A stretch of DNA of 64,000 bases, taken from Anaspis maculata. Lineage: Eukaryota; Arthropoda; Insecta; Coleoptera; Scraptiidae. The stretch spans positions 29,912,877 through 29,976,876 of the forward strand of contig OX421968.1 of NCBI GenBank assembly GCA_949128115.1, read 5' to 3'. This document shows, piece by piece, positions 52,001 through 56,883 of this stretch. A program made the translations under genes and the position numbers. Position 1 is the stretch's first letter. Each line of letters starts with the position of its first letter. The notes below the pieces were generated by a model. The model did no database searches. It had not been told where the DNA came from and saw nothing but the letters and a program-made list of their open reading frames with translations.

Positions 52001-55000
52001 ATCAGCATTCATACCTGGTATGCAGCCGTTTGGTCCCAAGACCTTGTTGTGGCTCGTGCATATGGTGCACTTTTGACCCTGCACCCCCGGTTTACAGACG
52101 CACCGTCCCGTCATCTGCTCACAGTCATCGCGGACAGATCCGAACGTCGAACAACCACAAGCTAAACATCAAGTACAGTCAGTTAACTGAGTAGGTAGGT
52201 GAATGTTGAGTGTCATTTCCCACTGAACAACATTTCAGTTGTCGGGGTCCGAAGCCCGATCAACTACACACAACAGTAAATTGCGATTTTCTTTCACTTC
52301 TGTTTTTAAAAGTTTGCTTTAAATCGATCTTTCCGTAATCTTCAAAGTGAATTCCAAGAGACTCAATATAAAGTCTCTACAGGATGATACTTGATACTAT
52401 GATGAAATTATCGTTCGCCCTAGTGAGAATCGTACGCTAACGAAGTCGTTCGCGCTTACAAAATAAAGTCAAATCCATAACTTATTGAAAATAATAAAAC
52501 TACACACATCAAAAGAATCTAGGGGACAAGCAAATTCAGACGATTTCTAAAATCATCATAACTTTTGATTTCCGTCAGCGATTTCATATCGGTTTTCAGT
52601 GTTCGATAGCCCAATCTTTCGTTTCCATGCCTTGATCACGTCAAATACGGACAATGTTTTATAAGGTTGCTACAGGATGATCAATGGAACAGTGTAAAAT
52701 TGCCGGAAGTTCAGTACGAGCGCGATTTCCAAAAAAAAATAATTTCATGCATTCCAATAGCACAGTTATGAAGACCGGTGTTTCAGCTTCAATAACGTTC
52801 TTGAGTTTTGAAAATCGAAGGTGAATTGCCAAAGATATTGATAATTTTGTGCCGCCATGTTGAACTTCCAAGATAAAAGAATGTGATCCGATTTCATTCA
52901 AACTTGGAACACACTCATGTCTGGTTCAAGTAACTGTCCAAGTTACTGTTCAAGTAACTGTCCGTAAAGTCAAATTTCACTTTCGATCACTTTCGAGCCG
53001 CTATATTGAACTTTTTACATGCATAATTCGATTTAAATGAAACGTGAAACACATTAGAATCGAATCATTAACATAAAAGTTCAATGTAGCGGCTTGAAAG
53101 TGACCAAAAAAAACATTGGACCTTGAAATTCCCATTTTTTAAACCAGACATGAGTGTGTTCCAAGTTTCACTGAAATCGGATCACTTTCTTGGAAGTTCA
53201 ACTTGGCGGCACAAAATGATCAATATCTTTGGCAATTTACCTTCGATTTCCGAAATTCAAAAACTTTACTGGAGCTGAAGCACCAGTCATCATAACTGTG
53301 CAGTTGGAATGCATCAAAAAAATGTTTTTGGGAAATCGCGCTCGTACTGAACTTTCGGCAATTTTACATTGTTCCGTTGATCACCCTGTAGAAACTTCAT
53401 AAAACATTGTTCGTATTCGACATGATCAAGGCATAAAAACGAAAGATTGAGCTATCGAACACTGGGAACCGATATTAAATCGCTGACGGCATTCAAAAGT
53501 TATGATTTTAGAAATCGTCTGAATTTGCTTGTCCCCTAGATTCTTTTGATGTGTGTATAAAAATTCATCCTGACTGAATTATTAAAAAAAAAATTGAAAA
53601 TGCTAAAGGAATAAATAACAGAATAATAAAAATAAAATTTATCATAAAATATTAAAACTCTTACAAAATAAGCCTGTTGGTCTAAAAACACTCGTTACTT
53701 AAATCCAAATGTTGCATCAAATTCCTGTAATAGATAATAAAAAGCCGTTTTTCGAATGTTTGTACTAGTCTAGAATATACCCAGTAGAGATTTTACATGA
53801 AGACAAGTTGGAGATTACGAATTGACCAATCATCAAAACAATGAAAATCTTCCATGGCAATCAAAAGTTATCGTGGAAAGAACTAGATTTTGCAGACTGA
53901 GCAACAACTAATTTGTCACTCGGTGTTTGATTGGATCAGCGACGATATTATACACTTACGGATGCACCCGTGATGGCCGGATGAGATTTTGGGCAGACCC
54001 CAATAACCTGGTTCGCATCGATCACATCTTTCGCCGCCGACGCCTGGTCGGCACCGACACTGTTTCGTCTCCGGATCGCACGTGTCTGAATAAGAACCGA
54101 GCTTATTACATCCACAAAGTGAGGGACACCCTGCGTGATTGGGCCCTTGAGCTAGCGTTTTTTCGTCGGGACAACAACCGTACCAGCTATCTTCGCAACT
54201 CTTCTGCTCCAGAACATTTTCATCTGGAATAGATCGTAAAAATTTCCGGCGTGTTACAAACATCAGACCCGCTTTCCTTACCTTTTCGACAACACCTCGA
54301 GAACCGCGTTGTTTGATGACAGTAGCTGTCTGAGGGGCAATCTTGCCTTTTAGGGCCGTTACCGCAATCCAATTCCTTGGCTGTGGTCGGGTCCGTTAAT
54401 GGTTTTTCGCCATTGCACGGCTTCACTTCCATGCCTGGAGAGACGGTGTAAATTTGATTTGATAGCGTAATGGATAAATTAGTTAGTTGCAAGGTGATGA
54501 ACAAAATTAGTGAGATGTTAATCAAACCTTGACAGAGATCGAGTGGCCTCAACCGCAACTCCTCTTGCCTTTGGCACGCTTCCATCTTCATGGCGCAAAG
54601 TGAAGGGTACATCTGCAGGTCGGAGGCGCACACGGGCTTGGAAACGGAAACAAGCGCCGCACTGGCACAGTCAAATTGGCAGGTGCATCGCGGGAAGTTG
54701 TCCGGGCCCAGTTCGCAGGTTGCTTCGAAATCGCAATGAATGTCGCGACAGGCCTCCTTTTCGGCAGTCGAAAGGTCCGGGATGGCGTTGTCTGGCGGGC
54801 CGCCTATTTCTGTGTCAGCAGTGCCGATTCCATTATTATTGTTAGTCTGGGCCGTGAATGGGGAAAGAGTTGCTATGAACGGGGAGAGAAGAAAGGATGA
54901 TGTTAGATTGCTGTTAATGAGTTTTATTAGTCGGTGCGGACTGCGGAGGGTCCAAAACAGAAGAACACGACAACTTACTGCTCAGAGATCCCGCCACTGG

Positions 55001-56883
55001 AAACCGCTCGCGACAGTCGCCGTAGAATACAACACTTAAGGGGGGCGAATTCGTTGGCTGTAAACACATCGCTTTCTGCAGTTCACACTCGCTGGGAAAT
55101 GTCATCATGTTTGATGCACACACCGGCTCATCGCCTGAGCCTTCGCAATTTGTCGGGCACACGCATTCGCCCGCTTCGCATCTACCGCCGTATTTGCATT
55201 CCACTCCCTGACATAAATCTGAAATTATTTGTTCAGGACATTATTAAATGGCTCTTTTTCCTCCGCCGCTATAGCATTCCTACACTTTATTAAGCCTATT
55301 GTAGTAACTTGTCAATGTCGTGAACAAAACAATAATTCTTATTCAAGATATAGGTATGTACCTACCTACTCGTACATACCATTCTCGAACTTCTTTCTAA
55401 CAGTGAAAATAGCCACTCGGCGTGGCGTGCACCTCCTGTGTTTTTAAAGTTATTTTTAAGTTTGTTTTCCTCTTTACCGGCACTTCTTGTATCATAGGAG
55501 TTAGCTGCATTTCATTCAGCTTCAAGGTACAATTTGAAAAATTCCGTTTAAACAGCACAACACCCAGACCTCCTGCCCGGGAGTTGAACCCGGGAGCTTC
55601 GCTTGACGAGCGATTATACAGCCCACTCGACTAGTGGGCCGTAGAGTTGCAGTTTGTTGTATTCTTGAATCTATACCCATAGATAGAGGATAGAGGTCGA
55701 GATAGAGGTTAAACTTTCCTTCTAAATTTCACTCACTAAGTGAGTATAGCACGCGCAACAGGTCTGAGGTTGTATTGACTGACCATGAAATGAAATGAAA
55801 TGATATGATGCTGCAAATGATCCAGCCATAATGAACACGAACAGTAAATGAGAGAGAAAAGCAAGCGATGCAACCTTGGTGCGAATGCGAATCTGTAGGT
55901 ACAGGTACCAACTGGACAGCTTTTTTTCAAATCAAAGAAAGCTTTCAAACACATTCGAACCGTGTATACTCAATAACAACTATTAGCGATAGCGATTGCT
56001 GTGATTTTCCATAGTCGCCTGTAGCCTGTAATGTCTACGTAACTGGCGACAATATGCGGCAAGCTGTATCATCACATCAGTCAGATTCGATTCTGCCAAT
56101 GTTATTGTTACGTGAGATTCACAGGTAAAGCAATTATTATACGAAGTATCTGGGGGGTTGGCCAGGCTCAATAAGGTCTCCGGTCTCCGTATGTTCATGA
56201 AGTAGAATAATTGTTTTGTCCCGCATGAATGACATAAATTCGCGTGTAATGGTTAATTAATTGCAAACGTATCCGGGCGATCAGACTTACCGCAATTTCC
56301 CTTATATGCGACCAGAATGTACTGCTTCGTTGTACAGGAGGCCTGCTGGAGCTTGCATTCGCTAGCGTAAGTCACTCCATCTGTTCCACAGACCGTTCCT
56401 TCGCCGAGCTTCGGGGTATAGAGGAACAAATGCGTTTAACTATCATTTATACACTAACCGGTAATATCAGAACACAAGCATAGAATATAAATACGGGATT
56501 TCAATAAATCTGAACGTGTTCCAAATGTGCATGGGCTAATTTAAATAAAAATCTTCTCATTACTGTTGTATAAGGTAGGAAGGGTAGGTACATTCTGCAC
56601 GCGCTCACGAAAGGAACACCGTTTAAGTTGACCGGCGCCATTTCCAGCATCGATTCGCAATAATTGTAAAAGTAATGCCCAATTTTATTTCCACACTTGG
56701 AAATCTATATTCCATGACATTTGCTCCTGTACAGTGTAGAGTGTACCTTGTTGTACACACGAGTTATACTAGGGCACCTCACCTTCGGATCGGTGCATGT
56801 TTCTGGACACACACAGCGTCCCTCCGTCGCACCGTCGCTCTCGCAGATGGAGTAGAAGTCGCACTTTTTATTTTCGCAACCAT
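9895..56883 (-). CDS. agrin: agrin, partial gene (18 internal coding exons listed separately)
   Basis: Agrin is a secreted heparan sulfate proteoglycan of basement membranes; in vertebrates its C-terminal LamG domains act at synapses and bind dystroglycan. Reading the minus strand and joining 18 exons at GT-AG sites gives one uninterrupted frame of about 1,268 residues, with phase kept at all 17 junctions. Domains in order: FOLN/Kazal modules (exons 1-4), a Cys-rich segment (5), two laminin EGF modules (6-7), Kazal (8-9), linker (10-11), EGF plus LamG1 (12-13), two EGFs (13), LamG2 (14-16), EGF (16), start of LamG3 (17-18). The laminin EGF pair carries the strings [15 protein letters not shown] and RDDCEQMTG, close to vertebrate agrin. 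LG1-EGF-EGF-LG2-EGF-LG3 fits agrin, not perlecan, which has two EGFs before LG3. Both gene ends are outside the window. No stop codon or frameshift is seen, so the gene looks functional. Confidence 0.93.
10097..10169 (-). CDS. agrin: agrin exon 17: first strand of LamG3
   Basis: 73 bases; acceptor gttacag, donor gtaatc. The peptide [18 protein letters not shown] is the typical LamG opening strand. It ends in phase 2. Confidence 0.85.
10256..10539 (-). CDS. agrin: agrin exon 16: end of LamG2 plus EGF
   Basis: 284 bases; acceptor tttcag, donor gtaagt. [20 protein letters not shown] closes LamG2; the next part has Cys at DCSFDS and SGCAF. A single EGF ([32 protein letters not shown]) precedes LamG3, as expected for agrin. 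Confidence 0.92.
10601..10765 (-). CDS. agrin: agrin exon 15: middle of LamG2
   Basis: 165 bases; acceptor ttgcag, donor gtaaat. It encodes [20 protein letters not shown] and [13 protein letters not shown], the WHxVxxxR and FYVGG-type LamG strands. The intron between it and exon 14 is 77 bases and includes a GC dinucleotide run. Confidence 0.9.
10843..11095 (-). CDS. agrin: agrin exon 14: first part of LamG2
   Basis: 253 bases; acceptor tttcag, donor gtaggt. The exon begins with a Gly run encoded by GGT repeats, then [39 protein letters not shown] and [20 protein letters not shown], a clear LamG N-terminal half. Phase matches exon 13 across the 25.4-kb intron. Confidence 0.92.
12060..12707 (-). 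pseudogene. LINE C-terminal relic
   Basis: Two overlapping frames joined by a frameshift near 12,330. The second contains [20 protein letters not shown], the CxxC...HxxxxC zinc-finger-like end typical of many non-LTR retrotransposon polymerases. The first (starting [20 protein letters not shown]) precedes it collinearly. No RT core is present, so the 5' part is missing or unrecognisable. Confidence 0.6.
13463..13935 (+). pseudogene. retroelement ORF fragment upstream of an RT domain
   Basis: Two frames joined near 13,750: the first has [20 protein letters not shown] and [12 protein letters not shown], the second [18 protein letters not shown] recognise this pair of strings as the region that precedes the RT core in a class of non-LTR retroelement proteins common in insects (from memory). 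The same class probably supplied the RT fragment at 20,120-20,555. Confidence 0.5.
14078..14230. repeat. hairpin with about 40-bp arms
   Basis: Arms 14,078-14,116 and 14,191-14,230 are near-perfect reverse complements (CACTAACTGCTGAATACTGT and its complement), separated by about 75 nt. Confidence 0.8.
15104..16200 (+). repeat. 'ATGGCGGCC' repeat element with about 270-bp tandem units
   Basis: Opens with the 18-bp palindrome also seen at 354-371, runs through the block shared with 1-381, then carries about three copies of a roughly 270-bp unit (CCAAGTGACA at 15,481 and 15,751; GATGGCGGCGGGGCATCAA at about 15,628 and 15,896). Closes with an ACGGACGG run and a short CCTTTTTCC/GGAAAA hairpin. 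No coding frame. Confidence 0.7.
17545..18460. mobile_element. fold-back element with a TA-flanked CAGGGTGTT-terminated core
   Basis: The core 17,715-18,278 has inverted ends of about 110 bp beginning CAGGGTGTTGAGAAAGTAGT, flanked by TA on both sides as for Tc1/mariner-type insertion. The sequence outside the core is also inverted: 17,545-17,712 pairs with 18,281-18,455 (GGTCGTACTCCAAATTTCAC against its complement). The whole is thus a palindrome of about 0.9 kb with imperfect arms. Confidence 0.75.
19839..20035. repeat. dispersed repeat, inverted copy at 48,559-48,703
   Basis: Contains CAAGGATGTACTTTGGTTTG and GGCATTTCCAAAA, which appear reverse-complemented at 48,559-48,703. The unit is itself a small inverted repeat (AATAAGTGTTGCGGAATCAA near the left, its complement near the right). 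Confidence 0.7.
20120..20555 (+). pseudogene. reverse transcriptase relic (QQGDPLGP type)
   Basis: Frames give a broken MWQCYRNPS stretch, then [18 protein letters not shown] and the catalytic [11 protein letters not shown], followed by [12 protein letters not shown]. The QQGDPLGP and YMDD motifs identify an RT. The upstream frame is shifted and the C-terminus is lost, so it is inactive. Confidence 0.7.
20741..20787. repeat. perfect 20-bp-arm hairpin inside the LINE relic
   Basis: CCCGATGGCTGAAGGAAGTC (20,741-20,760) is followed by a 7-nt C-rich loop and its exact complement (20,768-20,787). It lies just before the VPQGS motif and breaks the frame. Confidence 0.9.
21155..21535. mobile_element. 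non-autonomous hAT element with perfect 8-bp target duplication
   Basis: Begins CAGGGCC and ends GGCCCTG. It is flanked on both sides by CTCAGCAG (21,147-21,154 and 21,536-21,543). An 8-bp duplication plus CAGGG-type termini is diagnostic of hAT transposition. 381 bp, no transposase; contains an 18-G run near 21,396-21,413. Confidence 0.9.
21755..22015 (+). pseudogene. gypsy protease-region relic
   Basis: The sequence around [12 protein letters not shown] and, in a shifted frame, [15 protein letters not shown] matches the protease of the gypsy element at 7.0-7.15 kb ([27 protein letters not shown]). The upstream AGCCTTCTTCTGACTGGGAA also matches its nucleotide sequence. Part of the segment before the active site is deleted. 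Confidence 0.75.
22200..24165 (-). mobile_element. 5'-truncated LINE with (TTA)n tail
   Basis: Contains the RT frame at 22,453-24,159, about 230 bp of 3' UTR, an AATAAA-like string, and a TTA repeat tail (22,203-22,223), a common 3' end for non-LTR elements. The endonuclease domain is missing, as expected for 5' truncation on insertion. It abuts a gypsy relic upstream. Confidence 0.85.
22453..24159 (-). CDS. LINE reverse transcriptase, long open frame lacking endonuclease
   Basis: 568 codons are open from a stop at 24,160 to the terminator; the first ATG is at 24,006. Numbered from that [16 protein letters not shown] near 147-158 (motif A), [15 protein letters not shown] near 202-216 (motif B), and the catalytic [11 protein letters not shown] near 233-243 (motif C). 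The C-terminus has [12 protein letters not shown] and [12 protein letters not shown], as in CR1/Jockey-group LINEs. No internal stop, so a recent insertion relative to the other relics. It cannot be autonomous without the endonuclease. Confidence 0.85.
   Translation of the reverse strand, partial: CDKTKIPNHLSNPEDINNYFSSFFSNVSDCSSRVNFYKDVTFKSGSNLSFTMTSADEVHKILWALQSNAVGADNITVKMLKCCSPYIDQYIVHLINSCIEQSHFPWQWKIAIGRPLLKKSNPEEFSDLRIISILPAMSKIFEKVLYRQIFEYVTSNQLLPDCQSGFRSGFSTATALANVVDDIIGSYDAGLASVLILLDFSKAFDTINHQLLYAKLKYFGFDSSSVNLIASYFDERYQRVSVNNVLSSTLRVKSGVPQGSILGPLLFIIYTSDILTCTNKCKVQAYADDTQLHFSFRYSDLISARNFVQKDLDMISSLSREHALLLNPSKSAALLFATRKQKEFLLNNGFSLQINSIPLPFVESSRNLGVVIDTQFRFKNHVTDLLKRSYSALRLIYTNRHILNFSLKKHLCDTLVLSFYNYCSFIYGPCLDVVTRARIQKVQNSCIRCIYGLRKYDHVSLKVSEIGWLNMEQRRVYQLGNFLFRLLKHDCCSTGLRERLVMRSDVHSTNIRSSNKLTMPHHHTSLFRRSFTFNSVKLYNSLPLELLQSPAIASFKTSLFKFLKSGTV
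24211..24640 (-). pseudogene. gypsy gag start, primer site and LTR-edge relic
   Basis: The minus strand carries MPETRSMS, the same start as the gag at 8,484, preceded by GTGTCAGAAGCGGCATAACT (primer-site region) and, further right, the complement of TGTTACGAATTTGCGTGGGG, matching the LTR edge at 8,564. After about 10 residues the coding part diverges. Confidence 0.75.
26170..26668. mobile_element. 500-bp inverted-terminal element nested in the outer element
   Basis: The left end AAGGTGGGTTCAGTCAGCTT and right end AAGCTGACTGAACGCACCTT-like sequence are reverse complements, and homology extends inward through TTTTAGTTTTAGTCG for about 55 bp. The middle holds an imperfect palindrome at 26,397-26,480 (GCATAAGCATTTGC type). 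No gene. Confidence 0.7.
27170..27499 (+). CDS. small two-exon gene carried by the outer element
   Basis: Exon 1 (27,170-27,194) begins MSSVVAIF; donor gtgagt. Exon 2 (27,294-27,499) follows a pyrimidine-rich tract and ttcag and keeps the frame for 67 codons to TGA. The product is 76 residues: [20 protein letters not shown], then a Ser/Pro/Thr-rich part ([30 protein letters not shown]). An AATAAA lies 150 bp downstream. I do not recognise the family. It could be a captured host exon pair or an element-encoded accessory protein. The open frame is short enough that chance is possible. Confidence 0.4.
27652..27657 (+). terminator. candidate poly(A) signal of the two-exon gene
   Basis: AATAAA, 153 bp past the stop codon and just 5' of the nested element's insertion point; in the uninterrupted outer element it would be followed by ATGTAGCATTATTG. 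Confidence 0.4.
28243..28383. repeat. 49-bp-arm hairpin, one mismatch
   Basis: Left arm 28,243-28,291 starts GTACCATCGCGTGCAAAA; right arm 28,335-28,383 is its complement except one G:T-type position. Loop 43 nt. If transcribed it would fold into a long stable stem. Confidence 0.9.
28616..29735. repeat. 1.12-kb near-perfect palindrome
   Basis: Arms 28,616-29,163 and 29,190-29,735 (548 and 546 bp) are reverse complements with only scattered differences, and the loop is 26 nt (around GTGAACGCGGCACG). The ORFs on either arm (for example 29,086-29,289) are by-products of the symmetry. Such symmetry is unstable in genomes, so the structure must be recent or maintained. Confidence 0.9.
30391..30590 (+). 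mobile_element. tRNA-derived SINE with (AAAT)n tail
   Basis: Pol III A box TAGCCGAGTGGT at about 30,401 and B box GGGTTCGAATCC at about 30,453, spaced as in a type II tRNA, followed by about 90 bp of body and an AAAT repeat tail ending near 30,585. The tRNA part does not fold into a complete cloverleaf, so it is a SINE rather than a working tRNA gene. Confidence 0.8.
31146..31900 (+). other. exon-like segments near the right end of the nested element
   Basis: An 80-residue frame (31,146-31,385; includes [18 protein letters not shown]) ends at a CACAG/gtaact donor. A segment starting after ctatag at about 31,602 is open in one frame ([16 protein letters not shown]) to a gtaagt donor near 31,700. 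ATGGGTGCTAAG at about 31,732 leads to another gtaagt, with an acceptor near 31,843. The phases do not join into one long protein, so this is only a pattern of splice-like sites. Confidence 0.25.
32976..33877. other. unassigned intron DNA
   Basis: About 0.9 kb between the two CCC-terminus elements. Contains many GATCG/CGATC strings (33,330-33,830) but no clear repeat unit, gene or termini. Confidence 0.4.
35081..35150. repeat. hairpin with about 23-bp arms
   Basis: AGCGTAAAGCCTGTTTCAGG and GGGCCTAAAACAGTCGCTTT pair with one or two mismatches around a 22-nt loop. A related palindrome, ACGCCCTCGGG-type, lies at 34,205-34,245. Confidence 0.75.
35284..35363 (-). repeat. tRNA-like SINE head
   Basis: On the minus strand, A box TAGCTTAGACGAATC (35,342-35,356) and B box GGTTCGAATCC (35,294-35,304) are spaced as in a tRNA. 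The arms do not complete a cloverleaf. It lies in the GATGT-type element. Confidence 0.65.
35400..35840. repeat. island of the degenerate 'GACACAAGGGGCTC' repeat
   Basis: Strings such as AAGACACAA, GGGCCCGCAGGGCCTC and GAAGGCCCAGTAGGCTTTAG recall the array at 61.6-64 kb. Units are irregular, about 35-45 bp. A smaller island lies at about 37,670-37,830. Confidence 0.55.
36523..36887 (-). CDS. agrin: agrin exon 13: end of LamG1 plus two EGF modules
   Basis: 365 bases; acceptor ttgcag, donor gtaagt. The split Arg codon joins exon 12, and [20 protein letters not shown] is the standard LamG C-terminal strand pattern. Two EGFs follow: [14 protein letters not shown]...[12 protein letters not shown] and [14 protein letters not shown]...[12 protein letters not shown]. 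It stands alone between the two largest introns. Confidence 0.93.
37314..38964. mobile_element. TA-flanked 1.65-kb element with AGTAATGGACAC repeats
   Basis: Inverted ends GGGTGAAGGCACTAGTAATG and its near complement (ending CTCTCACCC), flanked by TA on each side (37,312-37,313 and 38,965-38,966), as for Tc1/mariner insertions. The string AGTAATGG(A)CAC and its complement recur at about 37,328, 37,482, 37,527, 38,495, 38,517, 38,570, 38,921 and 38,941. No transposase frame. Confidence 0.85.
39421..39750. repeat. tandem duplication, about 175-bp period
   Basis: GGTATTTCATTTTACATTTT (39,424) recurs at about 39,597 with few changes, and AATAATGGGAAATACCATCA recurs likewise. Two units. Confidence 0.8.
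41340..41660. repeat. diverged duplication, about 250-bp spacing
   Basis: GAAAGCCTATTTCATTGGCTATCCA-like text near 41,363 recurs as GAAGCCTATTCTTTTGGCTATCCA near 41,613. It shares the 'GGCTA...CCAATTGG' flavour of the 2.1-2.8 kb tandem repeat. Confidence 0.5.
41970..42040. repeat. (AC)n-rich microsatellite
   Basis: Imperfect ACACGC and ACAC repeats; the minus-strand Cys-rich frame here is an artefact of the repeat. Confidence 0.85.
42452..42995. repeat. inverted repeat, about 60-bp arms
   Basis: The text around CATTTCATCCCAATGCAAAACG (42,462) pairs with CGTTTTGCATCGGAATGAAATG (42,960), extending through the GTACCTAC region, with some mismatches. Confidence 0.7.
43731..44133. mobile_element. 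non-autonomous hAT MITE with perfect 8-bp target duplication
   Basis: Begins CAGTGGCGCACC and ends GACACGCCACTG. GATGGATT flanks it on both sides (43,723-43,730 and 44,134-44,141). 403 bp, with G-rich runs and no transposase. CAGTGGCG ends with an 8-bp duplication are typical of hAT. Confidence 0.93.
45589..47195. mobile_element. insertion inside the LINE relic, GCGACCAA-type ends
   Basis: The left edge reads GTGCGCGACCAAAAGTC and the right edge TTGGTCGCCCAC, inverted with respect to each other, with additional GCGACCAAACTTTG copies near 47,130-47,165. It precisely separates RT blocks that belong together. Target duplication not clear. It carries a smaller TA-flanked MITE. Confidence 0.55.
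45907..46322. mobile_element. 416-bp TA-flanked MITE, CAGGGT ends
   Basis: Begins CAGGGTGAGTC and ends AAGACCCTG with TA on each side (45,905-45,906; 46,323-46,324). Short inverted ends only. Resembles Tc1/mariner-type MITEs elsewhere in the window. Confidence 0.6.
48559..48703. repeat. dispersed repeat, inverted copy of 19,839-19,985
   Basis: Reads GGAAATGCCGATGGGCTCAA and CAAAGTACATCCTTGTAGC, the complement of the copy at 19.8 kb, with modest divergence. Confidence 0.7.
50205..50769 (-). CDS. agrin: agrin exon 12: EGF plus most of LamG1
   Basis: 565 bases, the largest exon; acceptor ttgcag, donor gtatgc. A six-Cys EGF ([27 protein letters not shown]) is followed by a laminin G fold: [56 protein letters not shown]. 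LamG1 is completed by exon 13 across a 13.3-kb intron. Confidence 0.93.
50832..50930 (-). CDS. agrin: agrin exon 11: small Cys-rich exon
   Basis: 99 bases (33 codons, phase 1 in and out, so it could be skipped without a frameshift). Acceptor gttcag, donor gtaaga. The peptide has five Cys ([20 protein letters not shown] and QECIG) in an EB-like arrangement. Its phase fits exons 10 and 12. I know of no counterpart in vertebrate agrin. Confidence 0.75.
51306..51563 (-). CDS. agrin: agrin exon 10: low-complexity linker where SEA usually sits
   Basis: 258 bases; acceptor ttatag, donor gtgaga. It encodes 86 residues without Cys, rich in Ser, Pro, Thr and Asp, with an unusual [12 protein letters not shown] stretch. 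In vertebrate agrin this position holds Ser/Thr-rich segments around a SEA domain of about 120 residues. Neither the length nor the content here fits a SEA domain, so it appears absent from this transcript path, or on an exon I did not recognise. Confidence 0.8.
51638..51746 (-). CDS. agrin: agrin exon 9: Kazal half of the last module
   Basis: 109 bases, phase 0 in and phase 1 out; acceptor tttcag, donor gtacct. [20 protein letters not shown] is a textbook Kazal core; the exon closes with FGTCK. Confidence 0.92.
51818..51948 (-). CDS. agrin: agrin exon 8: FOLN half of the last Kazal module
   Basis: 131 bases; acceptor ccgcag, donor gtacgc, phase 0 out. A short Thr/Pro spacer is followed by [19 protein letters not shown] and CECHTECPE. 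This matches the post-laminin-EGF follistatin module of agrin. Confidence 0.9.
52015..52161 (-). CDS. agrin: agrin exon 7: second laminin-type EGF module
   Basis: 147 bases; acceptor gtttag, donor gtatga. A split Pro codon joins exon 6. [18 protein letters not shown] and [12 protein letters not shown] give a laminin EGF module closing at NGCIP. The 1.8-kb intron separating it from exon 6 contains a 1.05-kb fold-back element. Confidence 0.92.
52501..53557. mobile_element. 1.05-kb fold-back element in agrin intron 6
   Basis: Arms of about 530 bp: the left starts TACACACATCAAAAGAATCT and the right ends with its exact complement, with TA at both edges. The arms stay alignable to a centre near 53,045, with scattered mismatches and a small local triplication (CAAGTAACTGTCC) in the left arm. 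No gene. Confidence 0.88.
53960..54223 (-). CDS. agrin: agrin exon 6: YGCC segment plus first laminin-type EGF module
   Basis: 264 bases; acceptor ttccag, donor gtaagt. It begins with [15 protein letters not shown] and AGCP, then a laminin EGF module with eight Cys ([20 protein letters not shown] and [11 protein letters not shown]). The order and wording closely match the corresponding part of vertebrate agrin, which makes this one of the strongest gene-identity exons. Confidence 0.93.
54282..54434 (-). CDS. agrin: agrin exon 5: small Cys-rich segment
   Basis: 153 bases; acceptor ctccag, donor gtaagg. The peptide has a CPSDSYCH...FSRCC pattern with six Cys, which is neither Kazal nor EGF and resembles short Cys-rich repeats of other invertebrate extracellular proteins. 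The following exon supplies the YGCC segment that precedes the laminin EGF modules in vertebrate agrin. Family assignment of this segment is uncertain; the exon itself is well supported by splice sites and phase. Confidence 0.82.
54528..54872 (-). CDS. agrin: agrin exon 4: linker plus FOLN/Kazal module
   Basis: 345 bases; acceptor ttcatag, donor gtttga (a weaker but valid GT site). The first 45 or so residues form a low-complexity linker with an Asn run and Thr/Ser, a plausible glycosylated spacer. A FOLN pattern ([14 protein letters not shown]) and a divergent Kazal ([20 protein letters not shown]) follow. Confidence 0.88.
54979..55218 (-). CDS. agrin: agrin exon 3: complete FOLN + Kazal module
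   Basis: 240 bases; acceptor tttcag, donor gtaagt. The frame continues from exon 2 with a split Asp codon. FOLN Cys pattern ([17 protein letters not shown]) is followed by a Kazal core ([20 protein letters not shown]) and ends GDC, then a short tail. The Kazal loop between the fourth and fifth Cys is longer than usual. Confidence 0.9.
55575..55640 (-). repeat. tRNA-like SINE head
   Basis: The minus strand has A box CTAGTCGAGTGGG (55,622-55,634) and B box GGGTTCAACTCCC (55,579-55,591) at tRNA spacing. Not a full cloverleaf. Lies in the intron between agrin exons 2 and 3. Confidence 0.65.
56291..56408 (-). CDS. agrin: agrin exon 2: Kazal domain
   Basis: 118 bases, phase 0 in and phase 1 out; acceptor cgaag, donor gtaagt. 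The peptide contains [20 protein letters not shown], the canonical Kazal core (CGxDGxTYxxxCxLxxxxC), and closes with GNC. With exon 1 it completes one follistatin-like module. Confidence 0.9.
56783..56883 (-). CDS. agrin: agrin exon 1 of window: FOLN half of a follistatin-like module
   Basis: Acceptor ttgcag and donor gtgagg bound 101 bases: 2 bases complete a split codon, then 33 codons, ending in phase 0. The peptide has six Cys in the EGF-like FOLN pattern ([15 protein letters not shown], then RCVCPETC). The Kazal half is in the next exon. The upstream exon must end in phase 1 and lies outside the window; nothing Cys-rich is seen on this strand further right. Confidence 0.85.
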
